Shown: positions 22,489 to 31,337, counted from the stretch's first letter. The stretch: DNA of 64,000 bases from CAWDDG01 sp963801065 (GCA_963801065.1 CAWDDG010000003.1:310001-374000); one strand, 5' to 3'. Program-made: numbers and translations. The notes: generated by a model from the letters alone, not told the origin.

Positions 22489-22859
22489 GGGACTCCTTCG
22501 TGTGGTCTGCCGCCGGCCATCGAAGTCCCGAACATGCGAAACGCCCCGGCGCAGGCGCGGGGCGTCGGACACGGCTACCGCCGTGGCTGTCGTCTCACCT
22601 GCGCGGGCCGCCCGCATGGTGCGGGGCCTTCGTCGCGATCCGGGACGGATCGCGAGACCGGCGGTCTTTGGCAGGGCCGAGAATACGCGACTGGCCTGCG
22701 TGATCCAAATCGGCGACCTTCGAAGTTGTCAGGCTCTCGGGGCACATGACCAGCGTCAAGGCGCCCTGCCGACCTGACACTGGGATCCCGCGGCCCGGGC
22801 AACGCAGGACGCCACGAGCCGCGCGCAGCGGGTCGGGTCGTCCTCGACGGCAGAGCTGG
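22489..22859 (-). promoter_or_regulatory. Structured L10 (rplJL) leader region
   Basis: No gene is seen. Two perfect stems stand out: ACGCCCC/GGGGCGT at 22541-22547 and 22559-22565, with an inner hairpin, about 55 nt from the rplJ start; and TCGCGATCC/GGATCGCGA at 22633-22641 and 22647-22655, with a 5-nt loop. A small GACC-GGC-GGTC hairpin follows at about 22656-22666. Position and structure fit an autogenous L10 leader. TTGTCAGG and CCTGACA elements also occur near 22724 and 22774. Confidence 0.55.
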
Positions 22860-23576
22860 TCAGGCGTCGGCGGGCTCCTCCGCGGTGACCTTCGTCTTCG
22901 TCGGGTCGAGCGGGATGCCGGGACCCATCGTGGTGGCCATGATCGCCTTCTTCACGTAGCGCCCCTTCGCGGCGGACGGCTTGAGCCGGTTGACCTCGTC
23001 CATCGCCGCAGCGTAGTTCTCGGCCAGCGCCTGCTCCGAGAACGACGCCTTGCCGATCACGAAGTGCAGGTTCGCGTGCCGGTCGACCCGGAACTCGATC
23101 TTGCCGCCCTTGATGTCGGACACGGCCTTGGCGACATCCATCGTCACCGTGCCGGTCTTGGGGTTCGGCATGAGGCCACGCGGGCCGAGCACGCGACCGA
23201 GCCGGCCGACCTTGCCCATGAGGTCCGGAGTCGCCACGACCGCATCGAAGTCGAGGCGGCCGCCCTGGACCTCCTCGATCAGCTCGTCGGCACCGACGAT
23301 GTCGGCATCGGCGGCCCGCGCCTCGTCCGCCTTGGGACCGACGGCGAAGACCAGGACACGGGCGGTCCGGCCGGTGCCGTGCGGCAGGTTGACGGTGCCG
23401 CGGACCATCTGGTCGGCCTTGCGGGGGTCTACGCCCAGCCGCAGGGCGACCTCGACGGTCGCGTCATACTTCGTGGTGGCTGTCTCCTTGGCGAGGCGGA
23501 CCGCCTCGGGCGGGGCGTACAAGCGCTCGCGGTCGATCTTCTCGGCGGCGGCGCGGTAGGCCTTGCTGCGCTTCAT
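22860..23576 (-). CDS. rplA: 50S ribosomal protein L1
   Basis: 238 residues starting MKRSKAYRAAAEKIDRERLY; the conserved VNLPHGTGRTARVLVFA and GPRGLMPNPKTGTVT blocks identify L1. It forms the mobile E-site stalk and commonly represses the L11 operon. Upstream in-frame codons before 23576 are not conserved. It follows rplK with a 77-bp gap. Confidence 0.97.
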   Translation of the reverse strand: MKRSKAYRAAAEKIDRERLYAPPEAVRLAKETATTKYDATVEVALRLGVDPRKADQMVRGTVNLPHGTGRTARVLVFAVGPKADEARAADADIVGADELIEEVQGGRLDFDAVVATPDLMGKVGRLGRVLGPRGLMPNPKTGTVTMDVAKAVSDIKGGKIEFRVDRHANLHFVIGKASFSEQALAENYAAAMDEVNRLKPSAAKGRYVKKAIMATTMGPGIPLDPTKTKVTAEEPADA

Positions 23577-23653
23577 TGCTGCTCCTGATGTGTCGGGTGT
23601 GGAGTCGTGGTAGCGGGCCAGCGCGGGCCCTCCCACTGCGGCGGACCGAGCGG

Positions 23654-24085
23654 TCAGCCGTCGATCGTGACGCCCATCTGGCGGGCGGTGCCGGCGATGA
23701 TCTTCTCGGCGGCGTCGAGGTCGTTGGCGTTGAGGTCGGGCATCTTCTGCTCGGCGATTGCGCGCACCTGGTCGCGGGTGATCTGCGCGACCTTGACCTT
23801 GTGCGGCTCGCCGGAGCCCTTCTCGACGCCGGCGGCCTTGAGGATGAGCTTGGCTGCCGGCGGGGTCTTCGTGACGAAGGTGAAGGAACGGTCCTCGTAG
23901 ACCGTGATCTCCACCGGGATCACGTTGCCGCGCTGCGACTCGGTGGCGGCGTTGTAGGCCTTGCAGAACTCCATGATGTTGACGCCGTGCTGTCCCAGCG
24001 CGGGGCCGACCGGCGGGGCAGGCGTGGCCTGCCCGGCCTGGATCTGCAGCTTGATGAGGGCTGCGACCTTCTTCTTGGGGGGCAT
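23654..24085 (-). CDS. rplK: 50S ribosomal protein L11
   Basis: 143 residues, MPPKKKVAALIKLQIQAGQA then PAPPVGPALGQHGVNIMEFC, the hallmark N-terminal domain bound by thiostrepton together with 23S rRNA; the C-terminal domain ends ARQMGVTIDG. L11 is needed for (p)ppGpp synthesis by RelA in other bacteria. I set the ATG at 24085 because homology starts there. Confidence 0.97.
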   Translation of the reverse strand: MPPKKKVAALIKLQIQAGQATPAPPVGPALGQHGVNIMEFCKAYNAATESQRGNVIPVEITVYEDRSFTFVTKTPPAAKLILKAAGVEKGSGEPHKVKVAQITRDQVRAIAEQKMPDLNANDLDAAEKIIAGTARQMGVTIDG

Positions 24086-24150
24086 TCTCTCCGGTTCCTC
24101 ACGTGCTGGTTCGTACGGCGGTGCGGGCCGGGCGGTCCGCACCGGTTCCG

Positions 24151-24933
24151 TCAGAGCTTCTGGATCTGGTTGAACGACAACTCGACGGGGGTCTCTCGAC
24201 CGAAGATCTCGACCAGACCCTTGATCTTCTGCGAGTCCGCGTTGATCTCGTTGATAGTCGCGTGCAGCGTCGCGAAGGGCCCGTCCACCACCATGACGGA
24301 GTCGCCGACCTGGAAGTCGACGACCTCGACCTGCTGCTGCCGCTGGTCGGCGGGCTTCGCCCGCTCGGCCACCTCCGGGGCGAGCCAGCGTTCGACCTCG
24401 TCGAGCGTCAGCGGAAGCGGCTGGTGGGCGTGGCCCACGAAGCCGGTGACTGCGGGCGTGTGGCGCACCGTGGCCCACGACTCGTCGGTCATGTCCATGC
24501 GGACGAGGACATATCCCGGGAAGCGGTTCCGCTTGACCAGACGGCGCTGGCCGTTCTTGATCTCGGCGACTTCCTCCTGGGGGACGACCACCTCGAAGAT
24601 GTAGTCCTCCATGTTGAGGCTGCCGATCCGGCTCTCGAGATTGGCGCGGACGCGGTTCTCCATGCCGGAGTACGTCTGCACGACGAACCAGCCGCCGGGC
24701 TTCGACTTGAGCACGCGGCGGAACTCGTCGAGCGGATCGCGTTCCGGCGCCTCCACCGGTGCGGGCGCACCGTTGGTCTCGGCCACGGCCTCCTGGGCGT
24801 CAGGCACCTCGGTCTGGGCGGCGTCGAGCGCCTCGTCGACGGGATCGCCCTGCTCGTGCGAAGGCAGGACGGACTCGTCCAGCGAGTTCTCGGGCGACTG
24901 CTGCTCGGACACGGTGGCGGCTTCTTCCTCCAT
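24151..24933 (-). CDS. nusG: Transcription factor NusG with acidic N-terminal extension
   Basis: 260 residues. The first 75 or so are acidic and low complexity (SPENSLDESV, VPDAQEAVAE), a feature of actinomycete NusG. The NGN domain follows (WFVVQTYSGMENRVRANLES, RNRFPGYVLVRMDM), then a C-terminal KOW domain (VGDSVMVVDGPFA to SFNQIQKL). It couples RNA polymerase to ribosome or Rho. It lies 21 bp after secE. Confidence 0.97.
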   Translation of the reverse strand: MEEEAATVSEQQSPENSLDESVLPSHEQGDPVDEALDAAQTEVPDAQEAVAETNGAPAPVEAPERDPLDEFRRVLKSKPGGWFVVQTYSGMENRVRANLESRIGSLNMEDYIFEVVVPQEEVAEIKNGQRRLVKRNRFPGYVLVRMDMTDESWATVRHTPAVTGFVGHAHQPLPLTLDEVERWLAPEVAERAKPADQRQQQVEVVDFQVGDSVMVVDGPFATLHATINEINADSQKIKGLVEIFGRETPVELSFNQIQKL

Positions 24934-24954
24934 AGACGGCGACGGGCGGCTGGC

Positions 24955-25215
24955 TCAGCCGAAGATCTCGAAGATCGCCCAGCCGAAGGTCAGGTCGAGA
25001 ACGGACACGATGGCGATCATGATGGCCACGAACACGAGCACGACCGCGGTGTATGTCAGCAGCTGCTCGCGGGTCGGGTAGACCACCTTGCGGAGCTCCG
25101 CGACGACCTGGCGGATGAACAGAGCGATCCGCGACGGTCGCAGGCGTGCGAGGCCGCCTCGCTGCTCCGGGCGGCCACGCTCCGGCGTCGCGGTCTGGCC
25201 ACGCGTCTCGGTCAC
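24955..25215 (-). CDS. secE: Preprotein translocase subunit SecE (GTG start)
   Basis: 86 residues: a basic cytoplasmic region, then RQVVAELRKVVYPTREQLLT, the SecE signature, and one membrane helix (VVLVFVAIMIAIVSVLDLTF). No ATG is available. The GTG at 25215 has GAGG five bases upstream. The frame remains open farther right only as a shadow of tRNA-Trp. SecE clamps the SecY channel. First gene before nusG. Confidence 0.92.
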   Translation of the reverse strand: MTETRGQTATPERGRPEQRGGLARLRPSRIALFIRQVVAELRKVVYPTREQLLTYTAVVLVFVAIMIAIVSVLDLTFGWAIFEIFG

Positions 25216-25276
25216 GTCGTACCTCGTTGTCGGGCCGCTCCGTAGAGCGACGATCTTGGTTGTTCGGGCTTTCGAG

Positions 25277-25349
25277 CAGGGCAGGAGGGACTTGAACCCC
25301 CAACCGCCGGTTTTGGAGACCGGTGCTCTTCCAATTGAGCTACTGCCCT
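25277..25349 (-). tRNA. trnW: tRNA-Trp (CCA)
   Basis: A 73-nt cloverleaf with a perfect 7-bp acceptor (AGGGCAG/CTGCCCT), D-arm GCTCAATTGGAAGAGC, anticodon loop CTCCAAA (anticodon CCA) and T-loop TTCAAGT. It sits directly upstream of secE, a common actinomycete arrangement. No encoded CCA end is present. Confidence 0.97.
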
Positions 25350-25526
25350 TCGGCGGTCGCGGTGATCCGCCGGGGCGCACGTTTGGGCGCGCTTCGGCAG
25401 GGGTCGTACGACCACCAGACTGACGAGTGTACGGGGTCCCCGCGGGCCAGGTCGAACCGCGAGCGCCGCTGAGCCCAGGCGACGCGGGGCGGCGCGTCCC
25501 CGCCCGGTGGTGCCAGGATGAGGGTC

Positions 25527-26762
25527 ATGACCTCCCCCGCGTCCGCCGGGCTCGAGTCCGGTACCGCTCCCGTCCGGATCTCGACCCGCGTGGGCTCGAT
25601 CACCGAGTCGGCGACGCTCGCGGTCGATGCGAAGGCGAAGGCACTCCGGGCGGCCGGGCGGCCGGTGGTCGGGTTCGGCGCCGGTGAGCCCGACTTCCCC
25701 ACACCGGACTACATCGTCGAGGCAGCGGTCGCGGCCTGCCGCGACCCGCGCAACCACCGCTACACGCCCGCAGGTGGCCTGCCCGAGCTCAAGGAGGCGA
25801 TCGCGGCGAAGACCGCCAGAGACTCCGGGTACGACGTCGAGCCGGCGCAGGTCCTGGTGACCAATGGCGGCAAGCATGCCGTGTACGAGGCGTTCGCGAC
25901 GCTGCTCGACCCGGGCGACGAGGTCCTGCTTCCGACGCCTTACTGGACGACCTATCCCGAGGCGATCCGTCTCGGGGGCGGCAGGCCCGTCGAGGTTCTC
26001 GCGGACGAGACGTCGGGGTACCGGGTCACCATCGACCGGCTCGAGGCGGCCCGCACCGGGCGCACGAAGGTGCTGCTGTTCTGTTCGCCGTCGAACCCGA
26101 CCGGAGCCGTCTACACCCCGGACGAGGTCGCGCAGATCGGCCGGTGGGCGTACGAGCACGGCCTGTGGGTGGTGACCGACGAGATCTACGAGCATTTGAC
26201 CTACGCCGGCGCCAGGTTCGCCTCGATGCCGGTGGCAGTGCCCGCGCTGGCCGACACCTGCCTCGTGCTCAACGGGGTGGCCAAGACGTACGCGATGACC
26301 GGGTGGCGGGTCGGCTGGATGATCGGGCCCCGCGATGTGGTCAGGGCGGCGACCAACTTGCAGTCCCACGCGACGTCGAATGTCGCCAACGTCTCGCAGC
26401 GGGCGGCGCTCGCCGCGGTCTCCGGCGACCTGTCAGCGGTGGCCCAGATGCGCGAGGCGTTCGACCGGCGTCGGCGCACGATCGTGTCGATGCTGAACGA
26501 GATCGACGGCGTCGTCTGCCCGGAGCCACAGGGTGCCTTCTACGTCTACCCCTCCGTCAAGGGCGTGCTCGGCCGACCGGTCGCAGGGACGACGCCGACG
26601 ACGAGCGCCGAGCTCGCAGAGGTGATCCTCGACCAGGCCGAGGTGGCGGTGGTGCCGGGCGAGGCGTTCGGTCCCAGCGGCTACCTGCGCTTGTCGTACG
26701 CCCTCGGTGACGACGACCTGGTCGAAGGCATCACCCGGATCCAGCGACTGCTCGCCCGGTAG
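25527..26762 (+). CDS. aspC: Class I PLP-dependent aminotransferase (aspartate aminotransferase type)
   Basis: 411 residues. The N-terminal fold-type I elements are FGAGEPDFPTPDYI, and the PLP contacts CSPSNPTGAVY and VVTDEIYEHLTYAG lie mid-protein. The probable Schiff-base lysine is in NGVAKTYAMTGWRVGW, and the substrate-carboxylate Arg is in YLRLSYAL. It probably transfers amino groups between aspartate/glutamate and 2-oxoglutarate. I chose the ATG at 25527, which has GAGGG upstream. Its end is four bases from the next gene, suggesting an operon. Confidence 0.9.
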   Translation: MTSPASAGLESGTAPVRISTRVGSITESATLAVDAKAKALRAAGRPVVGFGAGEPDFPTPDYIVEAAVAACRDPRNHRYTPAGGLPELKEAIAAKTARDSGYDVEPAQVLVTNGGKHAVYEAFATLLDPGDEVLLPTPYWTTYPEAIRLGGGRPVEVLADETSGYRVTIDRLEAARTGRTKVLLFCSPSNPTGAVYTPDEVAQIGRWAYEHGLWVVTDEIYEHLTYAGARFASMPVAVPALADTCLVLNGVAKTYAMTGWRVGWMIGPRDVVRAATNLQSHATSNVANVSQRAALAAVSGDLSAVAQMREAFDRRRRTIVSMLNEIDGVVCPEPQGAFYVYPSVKGVLGRPVAGTTPTTSAELAEVILDQAEVAVVPGEAFGPSGYLRLSYALGDDDLVEGITRIQRLLAR

Positions 26763-26765
26763 ACG

Positions 26766-27806
26766 GTGCCGCGCGACCTGTATTCGCTGCCGAAGGCGCA
26801 TCTGCACCTGCACTTCACCGGTGCGATGCGCCATTCGACGCTGGTCGAGCTCGCCGCCGCCCACGGCATCAGGTTGCCGGACGCTCTGGAGGAGGACTGG
26901 CCGCCGCAGCTGTCCGCGGCGGACGAGAAGGGCTGGTTCCGGTTCCAACGGCTCTACGACCTGGCCCGCTCGGTATTGCGCGACGAGGCCGATGTGCGGC
27001 GCCTGGTCCGCGAGGCAGCCCAGGACGAGGCGGCCGAGGGCTCTGGCTGGCTGGAGATCCAGGTCGACCCGTCGGGGTACAGCGCGCGTTTCGGTGGGAT
27101 CACGGCGTTCACCGATCTCGTGCTCGACTCGGCGCGTGCGGCGTCGTCCGCCACGGGCGTGGGCGTCGCTGTCGTGGTCGCCGCGAACCGGACCCGGCAC
27201 CCGCTCGACGCGCGGACGCTCGCCCGGCTCGCGGCTCAGTACGCCGGCCGGGGAGTCGTCGGGTTCGGACTGTCGAACGACGAGCGGAGGGGCGTGATCG
27301 AGGCCTTCGCGCCGGCCTTCCGGATTGCGGCGCAGGCCGGCCTGTTGGCATCGCCGCACGGCGGTGAGCTGCGCGGACCGGACAGCGTGCGGGCGTGCCT
27401 CGACTCACTGGGAGCGCACCGGCTCGGGCACGGAATCCGCTCGGCCGAGGATCCGCCGCTCTTGGCCCGCATCGCCGACGCCGGTGTGACGCTCGAGGTC
27501 TGCCCGGCCTCGAACGTCGCTTTGGGCGTCTACCCGAAGGCCGCCGAGGTGCCACTTCGCGCTCTCGTCGAGGCGGGTGCACGGGTGGCACTCGGGGCCG
27601 ACGATCCGCTGCTGTTCGGCTCCCGCCTGGTGAACCAGTACGAGATCGCCCGGTCGGTGCACGGCTTCGGCGACGTGGAGCTCGCGACGCTCGCCCGCTC
27701 GTCGGTCGAAGGGTCGGCGGCGCCTGCGTACGTCCGCCGGCACCTCCTTGCCGGCATCGACGCCTGGCTCGCGGCGCCGGAGCCGGCCGACACCCCCTCG
27801 CGTTGA
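26766..27806 (+). CDS. add: Adenosine deaminase-family protein (GTG start)
   Basis: 346 residues of the adenosine/adenine deaminase family. Zinc and catalytic motifs are KAHLHLHFTGAM (residues 10-21), SPHGGEL, HRLGHGIR and ALGADDPLLFGS. The family hydrolytically deaminates adenosine or related purines to the hypoxanthine form. The histidine motif reads HLHLHFTG where classical enzymes have a HxHLDG pattern, so the substrate may differ. It begins four bases after the aminotransferase and ends within a terminator stem. Confidence 0.85.
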   Translation: MPRDLYSLPKAHLHLHFTGAMRHSTLVELAAAHGIRLPDALEEDWPPQLSAADEKGWFRFQRLYDLARSVLRDEADVRRLVREAAQDEAAEGSGWLEIQVDPSGYSARFGGITAFTDLVLDSARAASSATGVGVAVVVAANRTRHPLDARTLARLAAQYAGRGVVGFGLSNDERRGVIEAFAPAFRIAAQAGLLASPHGGELRGPDSVRACLDSLGAHRLGHGIRSAEDPPLLARIADAGVTLEVCPASNVALGVYPKAAEVPLRALVEAGARVALGADDPLLFGSRLVNQYEIARSVHGFGDVELATLARSSVEGSAAPAYVRRHLLAGIDAWLAAPEPADTPSR

Positions 27807-27823
27807 GCATGCAACGCGGGGGG
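27793..27823. terminator. Bidirectional terminator between add and murB
   Basis: CCCCC, a one-base bulge and CGCGTTG (27793-27805) pair with CAACGCG and GGGGG (27812-27823) around a 6-nt loop. The add stop codon overlaps the left arm, and murB ends at 27851 on the other strand. The stem can serve both convergent transcripts. Confidence 0.75.
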
Positions 27824-27850
27824 CCGGATGCCCCGGCCACCGCGACCTGC

Positions 27851-28918
27851 TCAGAGCACGCAGCCGACCAGGACGGGCTCGGTCTCCAGCTCGACCCGGA
27901 AGGCGGCACGCACGCTGTCGCGGATCTCACGGGCGAGTGCAAGCAGGTCCTCGGTGCTGCCGCCGCCCCGATTGGTGAGGGCGAGCGTGTGCTTGCCGGA
28001 CAACGCGACCCGTCCACCGGGCCCGGGATGCCCGCGCGAGAACCCGGCCCACTCGATCAGCCAGGCTGCGCTCGTCTTCACCCTGCCGTCCGGCAACGGC
28101 CAGCGCGGCGCGCCGTCCGGCAACCTCCCCGCGTGCTGAGCGTCCAAGATCGGGTTGGTGAAGAACGACCCGGCGCTCCACGTGTCGTGGTCGGCCCCGT
28201 CGAGGACCATGCCCTTCCCGCCCCGCAGGGCGAGCACGGCCGCGCGGACGTCGGCGATCGGAGCACGGTCGCCGATCTCGACCCCCATCGTCCTGGCCAA
28301 CTCTGCGTACCTCACTGGCGGACTCAGCGTGCCCTGCCGGAACTGGTAGCTCACCTCGAGGACGAGGAAGCGGTCGCTGCCCCTGAAGCGGCTGGTCCGG
28401 TAGCCGAACCCGCATTCGGCGTTGGCGAAGGTCCGCACCGACCTCTCGACGCGGTCATACGTCCGGACCGCCCAGAGGGTCTCGGCGACCTCCTGCCCGT
28501 ACGCACCGACGTTCTGCATCGGTGTGGCGCCGACCGCGCCCGGGATCCCTGACAGCGCCTCGATCCCGACCCAGCCCTCCGCCACAGCTCGCTCGACGAC
28601 GGCGTCCCATGCCTCGCCCGCGGCGACGCTGACGACGACACCCCCGCAGGCCGCGAGATCGTCGGAGCCGCACCCGGCGTCGTCCACGGCGACACCCTTC
28701 GACGTCACCCGTATCACGGTCCCGTCGAATCCCTCGTCGGCGACGACCACGTTCGAGCCGCCGCCGAGCACGAGGACCGGCTCGCCGCGCTCGTCGCAGT
28801 TCCGGACCGTCTCGACGAGCTCCGCCGCAGTCTCTGCATCGACCATGCGCGACGCCTCGCCACCGAGGCGGAGCGTCGTCAGGTCGGCGAGACGGACCTT
28901 CTGGCGGAGCACGGGCAC
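27851..28918 (-). CDS. murB: UDP-N-acetylmuramate dehydrogenase MurB
   Basis: 355 residues. The FAD-binding region contains VLGGGSNVVVADEGFDGTV and the MurB signature IPGAVGATPMQNVGAYGQEV. The C-terminal part has GSFFTNPILD and SAAWLIEWAGF. It reduces UDP-GlcNAc-enolpyruvate with NADPH to UDP-MurNAc in peptidoglycan synthesis. It lies 11 bp downstream of the MFS gene and is last in the rpmG-side operon. Confidence 0.95.
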   Translation of the reverse strand: MPVLRQKVRLADLTTLRLGGEASRMVDAETAAELVETVRNCDERGEPVLVLGGGSNVVVADEGFDGTVIRVTSKGVAVDDAGCGSDDLAACGGVVVSVAAGEAWDAVVERAVAEGWVGIEALSGIPGAVGATPMQNVGAYGQEVAETLWAVRTYDRVERSVRTFANAECGFGYRTSRFRGSDRFLVLEVSYQFRQGTLSPPVRYAELARTMGVEIGDRAPIADVRAAVLALRGGKGMVLDGADHDTWSAGSFFTNPILDAQHAGRLPDGAPRWPLPDGRVKTSAAWLIEWAGFSRGHPGPGGRVALSGKHTLALTNRGGGSTEDLLALAREIRDSVRAAFRVELETEPVLVGCVL

Positions 28919-28929
28919 GAGACGCCAGG

Positions 28930-30144
28930 CTAGCCGGGCGTCGTCGACGTCGATCGCAGCGGTCGGGCCGCCCCGGTGACAGCCAGGCTAAGCACCAGCG
29001 TGCCGATGATCACCAGCAATGCGCTGAGCACGCCCACCCGGTCGCCCAACAAGCCGATCAGAGGAGGCCCGGCGAGGAACGCCGTGTACCCGATCGAGGC
29101 CACGACGCTGACTCGTGCGGCGGCGTGCCGTTCGTCGTCCGCCGCGGCGCTCATGCCGACCGGGAAGCCGAGCGACGCACCCAAGCCCCACAGCGCGGCC
29201 CCGAGCATGGCCACGGGCAGCGAGCTGCCGAAGACGAAGGCAGCCAGCCCGGTGATCGCGAGTCCGATGCCGCCCCGGAGCACGGCAACCCGTCCGTACC
29301 GGTCCAGCATCCACGTCCCCGTCACGCGGCCCGTGGTCATCGCGGCGACGAACACCGCGAAGCCGGTCGCGCCGACGGCGCGCGTGACGTCGTAGCCGTC
29401 GACGAGAGCCAGGGCCAGCCAGTCGGTGGCTGCGCCCTCGGTCAAGGCGGAACAGAGCACGAGCAGCCCGATCAGCAGCGTTCGGCGCTCACGCCAGGCA
29501 GTCAGAGGATGGCGGCGTTTCGTCTCGTGTCCGTCGGAACGGCTCGTCTCGACCGGCCGGAACCACCGGACGGCCGTGAGTACGCCGGACAGCACGACCA
29601 GGGCGGCGACGGTCAGGTGCGCGTCGAGGGAAAGGTCGACCGTCTCGGCGAGCGCACCGGTTCCCGCTCCGGCGACGGCGCCCAGGCTCCAGGCCGCATG
29701 GAACCTCGGCATGATCGTCCGCTCGATGCGGCGTTCGACGTCGGCGCCTTCGACGTTCATCGCCACGTCCCAGACGCCGGAGCCGGCGCCGAACGCGAAG
29801 AGTCCGGCGCCGACGAGCGCCGCGTTCTCGACGACGCCCCCGCCGATCCCGACGACGGCCATGCCGGCGCAGGCCAGGATGCCTCCGGCCCGGACCGTCT
29901 GCTCCGGCCCGAGCCGGAGCACGACCGCACCGGCGGACGGCAGCGCCAGTACGGCGCCCGCCGACCCGGCGAGCAGCAGGAGACCGACTTGGGCAGGGCT
30001 CAGCCCGAGCTCGTCGCGGATGGCCGGGATTCGGCTGATCCAGTTCGCCAGGGCGAACCCGTTCAGGGCGAAGACGGCCGCCACCGCGTTGCGTGCGTGC
30101 ACTACCTCCGGTCGCAATGTCGGGGGTCGCTCGCGCGTCGTCAT
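28930..30144 (-). CDS. MFS family transporter
   Basis: A 404-residue integral membrane protein with about twelve predicted helices in two halves. The first loop region is NWISRIPAIRDELGLSPAQVGLLLLAG and a second half begins near RRTLLIGLLVLCSALTEGA. It resembles the drug/sugar-phosphate efflux type of MFS proteins (YbjJ-like). Substrate unknown. The ATG overlaps the hadB stop (ATGA), so it is coupled to the dehydratase genes, and murB follows. Confidence 0.85.
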   Translation of the reverse strand: MTTRERPPTLRPEVVHARNAVAAVFALNGFALANWISRIPAIRDELGLSPAQVGLLLLAGSAGAVLALPSAGAVVLRLGPEQTVRAGGILACAGMAVVGIGGGVVENAALVGAGLFAFGAGSGVWDVAMNVEGADVERRIERTIMPRFHAAWSLGAVAGAGTGALAETVDLSLDAHLTVAALVVLSGVLTAVRWFRPVETSRSDGHETKRRHPLTAWRERRTLLIGLLVLCSALTEGAATDWLALALVDGYDVTRAVGATGFAVFVAAMTTGRVTGTWMLDRYGRVAVLRGGIGLAITGLAAFVFGSSLPVAMLGAALWGLGASLGFPVGMSAAADDERHAAARVSVVASIGYTAFLAGPPLIGLLGDRVGVLSALLVIIGTLVLSLAVTGAARPLRSTSTTPG

Positions 30145-30557
30145 GCGGCGTTCGTCGGCGCCTGCACCACGGCACGGGCCTGTGTCAGCACCTTCTCGTC
30201 GCCGACCAGCACCGTCACGTCGATGCCGACCAGCCCGTCATCGCGGACCTCCGACAGCGTGCCGGACGCCGTGACAGTGACGCCGTCATCGTCGTCCGGA
30301 ACGACGACGGGCCGCGCGAAGCGGACCCCGAACTCGACCACCGCGGCCGGATCGCCGGCCCAGTCGGTCAACAACCGGCCGGCCAGCGCCATGGTGAGCA
30401 TTCCGTGGCCGAGGACACCCGGCAGGCCGACAGCGCTCGCCACCCGGTCGCTCCAGTGAATCGGGTTGAAGTCCCCAGACGCGCCCGCGTAGCGGACCAG
30501 GTCGCCACGGGTGACCTGAAAGGTCCGCTCGGCAACGACGGCGCCCACGTCGGTCAT
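30141..30557 (-). CDS. hadB: MaoC-like (R)-hydroxyacyl dehydratase subunit, HadB type
   Basis: 138 residues of hot-dog fold. The hydratase-2 motif YAGASGDFNPIHWSDRVA supplies the catalytic Asp and His, and GLPGVLGHGMLTMALAGRLL is the following helix. With HadA it would form a heterodimeric 3-hydroxyacyl dehydratase of fatty-acid elongation. The ATG at 30557 overlaps the hadA stop (ATGA). Confidence 0.85.
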   Translation of the reverse strand: MTDVGAVVAERTFQVTRGDLVRYAGASGDFNPIHWSDRVASAVGLPGVLGHGMLTMALAGRLLTDWAGDPAAVVEFGVRFARPVVVPDDDDGVTVTASGTLSEVRDDGLVGIDVTVLVGDEKVLTQARAVVQAPTNAA

Positions 30558-31000
30558 TCGCCGGCTCCTGTCTCGCGGACGAGCAGCGTCGCCGTCGCCG
30601 TACACACAGCCTCGCCGGAGTCGTCGGCGACCTCGCAGCGGATGCCGAGCAGGTCGCTACCCGATCGGGACCGGATCGAGTCGAGGGTCGTGGTCGTGGT
30701 CAGCCGGTCGCCGGCCCGGATCGGCCGCCGGTGAAGGAAGCGCTGGTTGGCATGGATGACCTGGGAGTAGACGACGCCGAGGTCGTCGATCAGTACGTCG
30801 AACCCGCGGAGCACCGGGATCATCGCGAAGGTCGGCGGCGCGATCACGTCCGGGTGGCCGAGCTCCTTGGCCGCCTCGACGTCGCGGTAGACGGCGTTCG
30901 GGTCGCCGACGGCCTCGGCGAACTCGCGGATCTTCTCCCTGCTGACGTCGTAGGACTGGGGCGGGTAGACCCGGCCGGCTGCGGAGGGGTCGATGGCCAT
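30554..31000 (-). CDS. hadA: UPF0336 / MaoC N-terminal dehydratase subunit, HadA type
   Basis: 148 residues; PQSYDVSREKIREFAEAVGD, IAPPTFAMIPVLRG and IHANQRFLHRRPIRAGDRL are the UPF0336 signature. This partner lacks the catalytic Asp/His pair seen in HadB and instead helps bind the acyl chain. The HadA-HadB order next to rpmG is the conserved actinomycete arrangement (recalled, not searched). Confidence 0.85.
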   Translation of the reverse strand: MAIDPSAAGRVYPPQSYDVSREKIREFAEAVGDPNAVYRDVEAAKELGHPDVIAPPTFAMIPVLRGFDVLIDDLGVVYSQVIHANQRFLHRRPIRAGDRLTTTTTLDSIRSRSGSDLLGIRCEVADDSGEAVCTATATLLVRETGAGE

Positions 31001-31084
31001 GGTCGCGACGCTACCGGACGCGTACGGGGAGCTCGTCGTGCAGACGAAGAGGGGGCTGCCAGGACGATCCCGCTCGTCCGGCGG

Positions 31085-31135
31085 CGACCTTGAGACAAGT
31101 ACGACGGCCCGGCCGCCTCACATGTCTCAAGATCG
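31085..31135. repeat. Inverted repeat between rpmG and hadA
   Basis: The 16-base arm at 31085-31100 (CGACCTTGAGACAAGT) is matched at 14 positions by the inverse arm at 31120-31135 (ACATGTCTCAAGATCG), with a 19-nt loop. The inner part shares the ACTTGTC core with the repeats at 13.1 and 46.9 kb. It may be a weak terminator or an operator for hadA. Confidence 0.5.
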
Positions 31136-31166
31136 CGTCAGGAGAGCGCTCCGCCTCGCAGGTCGG

Positions 31167-31337
31167 TTAGCGGGTCTCACGGTGGGTGGTGTGCGTGCGG
31201 CAGCGCGGGCAGTACTTCTTCAGGTCGAGCCGGTCGGGGTCGTTGCGCCGGTTCTTCCTGGTGATGTAGTTGCGCTCCTTGCACACCGTGCAGGCCATGG
31301 TGATCTTCGGGCGGATGTCGGCGCTCTTGGCGGCCAC
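31167..31337 (-). CDS. rpmG: 50S ribosomal protein L33, zinc-binding form (GTG start)
   Basis: 56 residues; Cys16-x2-Cys19 and Cys43-x2-Cys46 form the zinc site, and ITRKNRRNDPDRLDLKKYCP is typical L33. The GTG at 31337 has AGAGG eight bases upstream, and no ATG lies in the right place. It is located at the E-site of the 50S subunit. It is the first gene of the rpmG-hadA-hadB-MFS-murB run. Confidence 0.93.
   Translation of the reverse strand: MAAKSADIRPKITMACTVCKERNYITRKNRRNDPDRLDLKKYCPRCRTHTTHRETR

Noticed and set aside
25216..25380. Longer SecE with an extra N-terminal region
   Set aside because: The extra residues are read-through of tRNA-Trp on the same strand.
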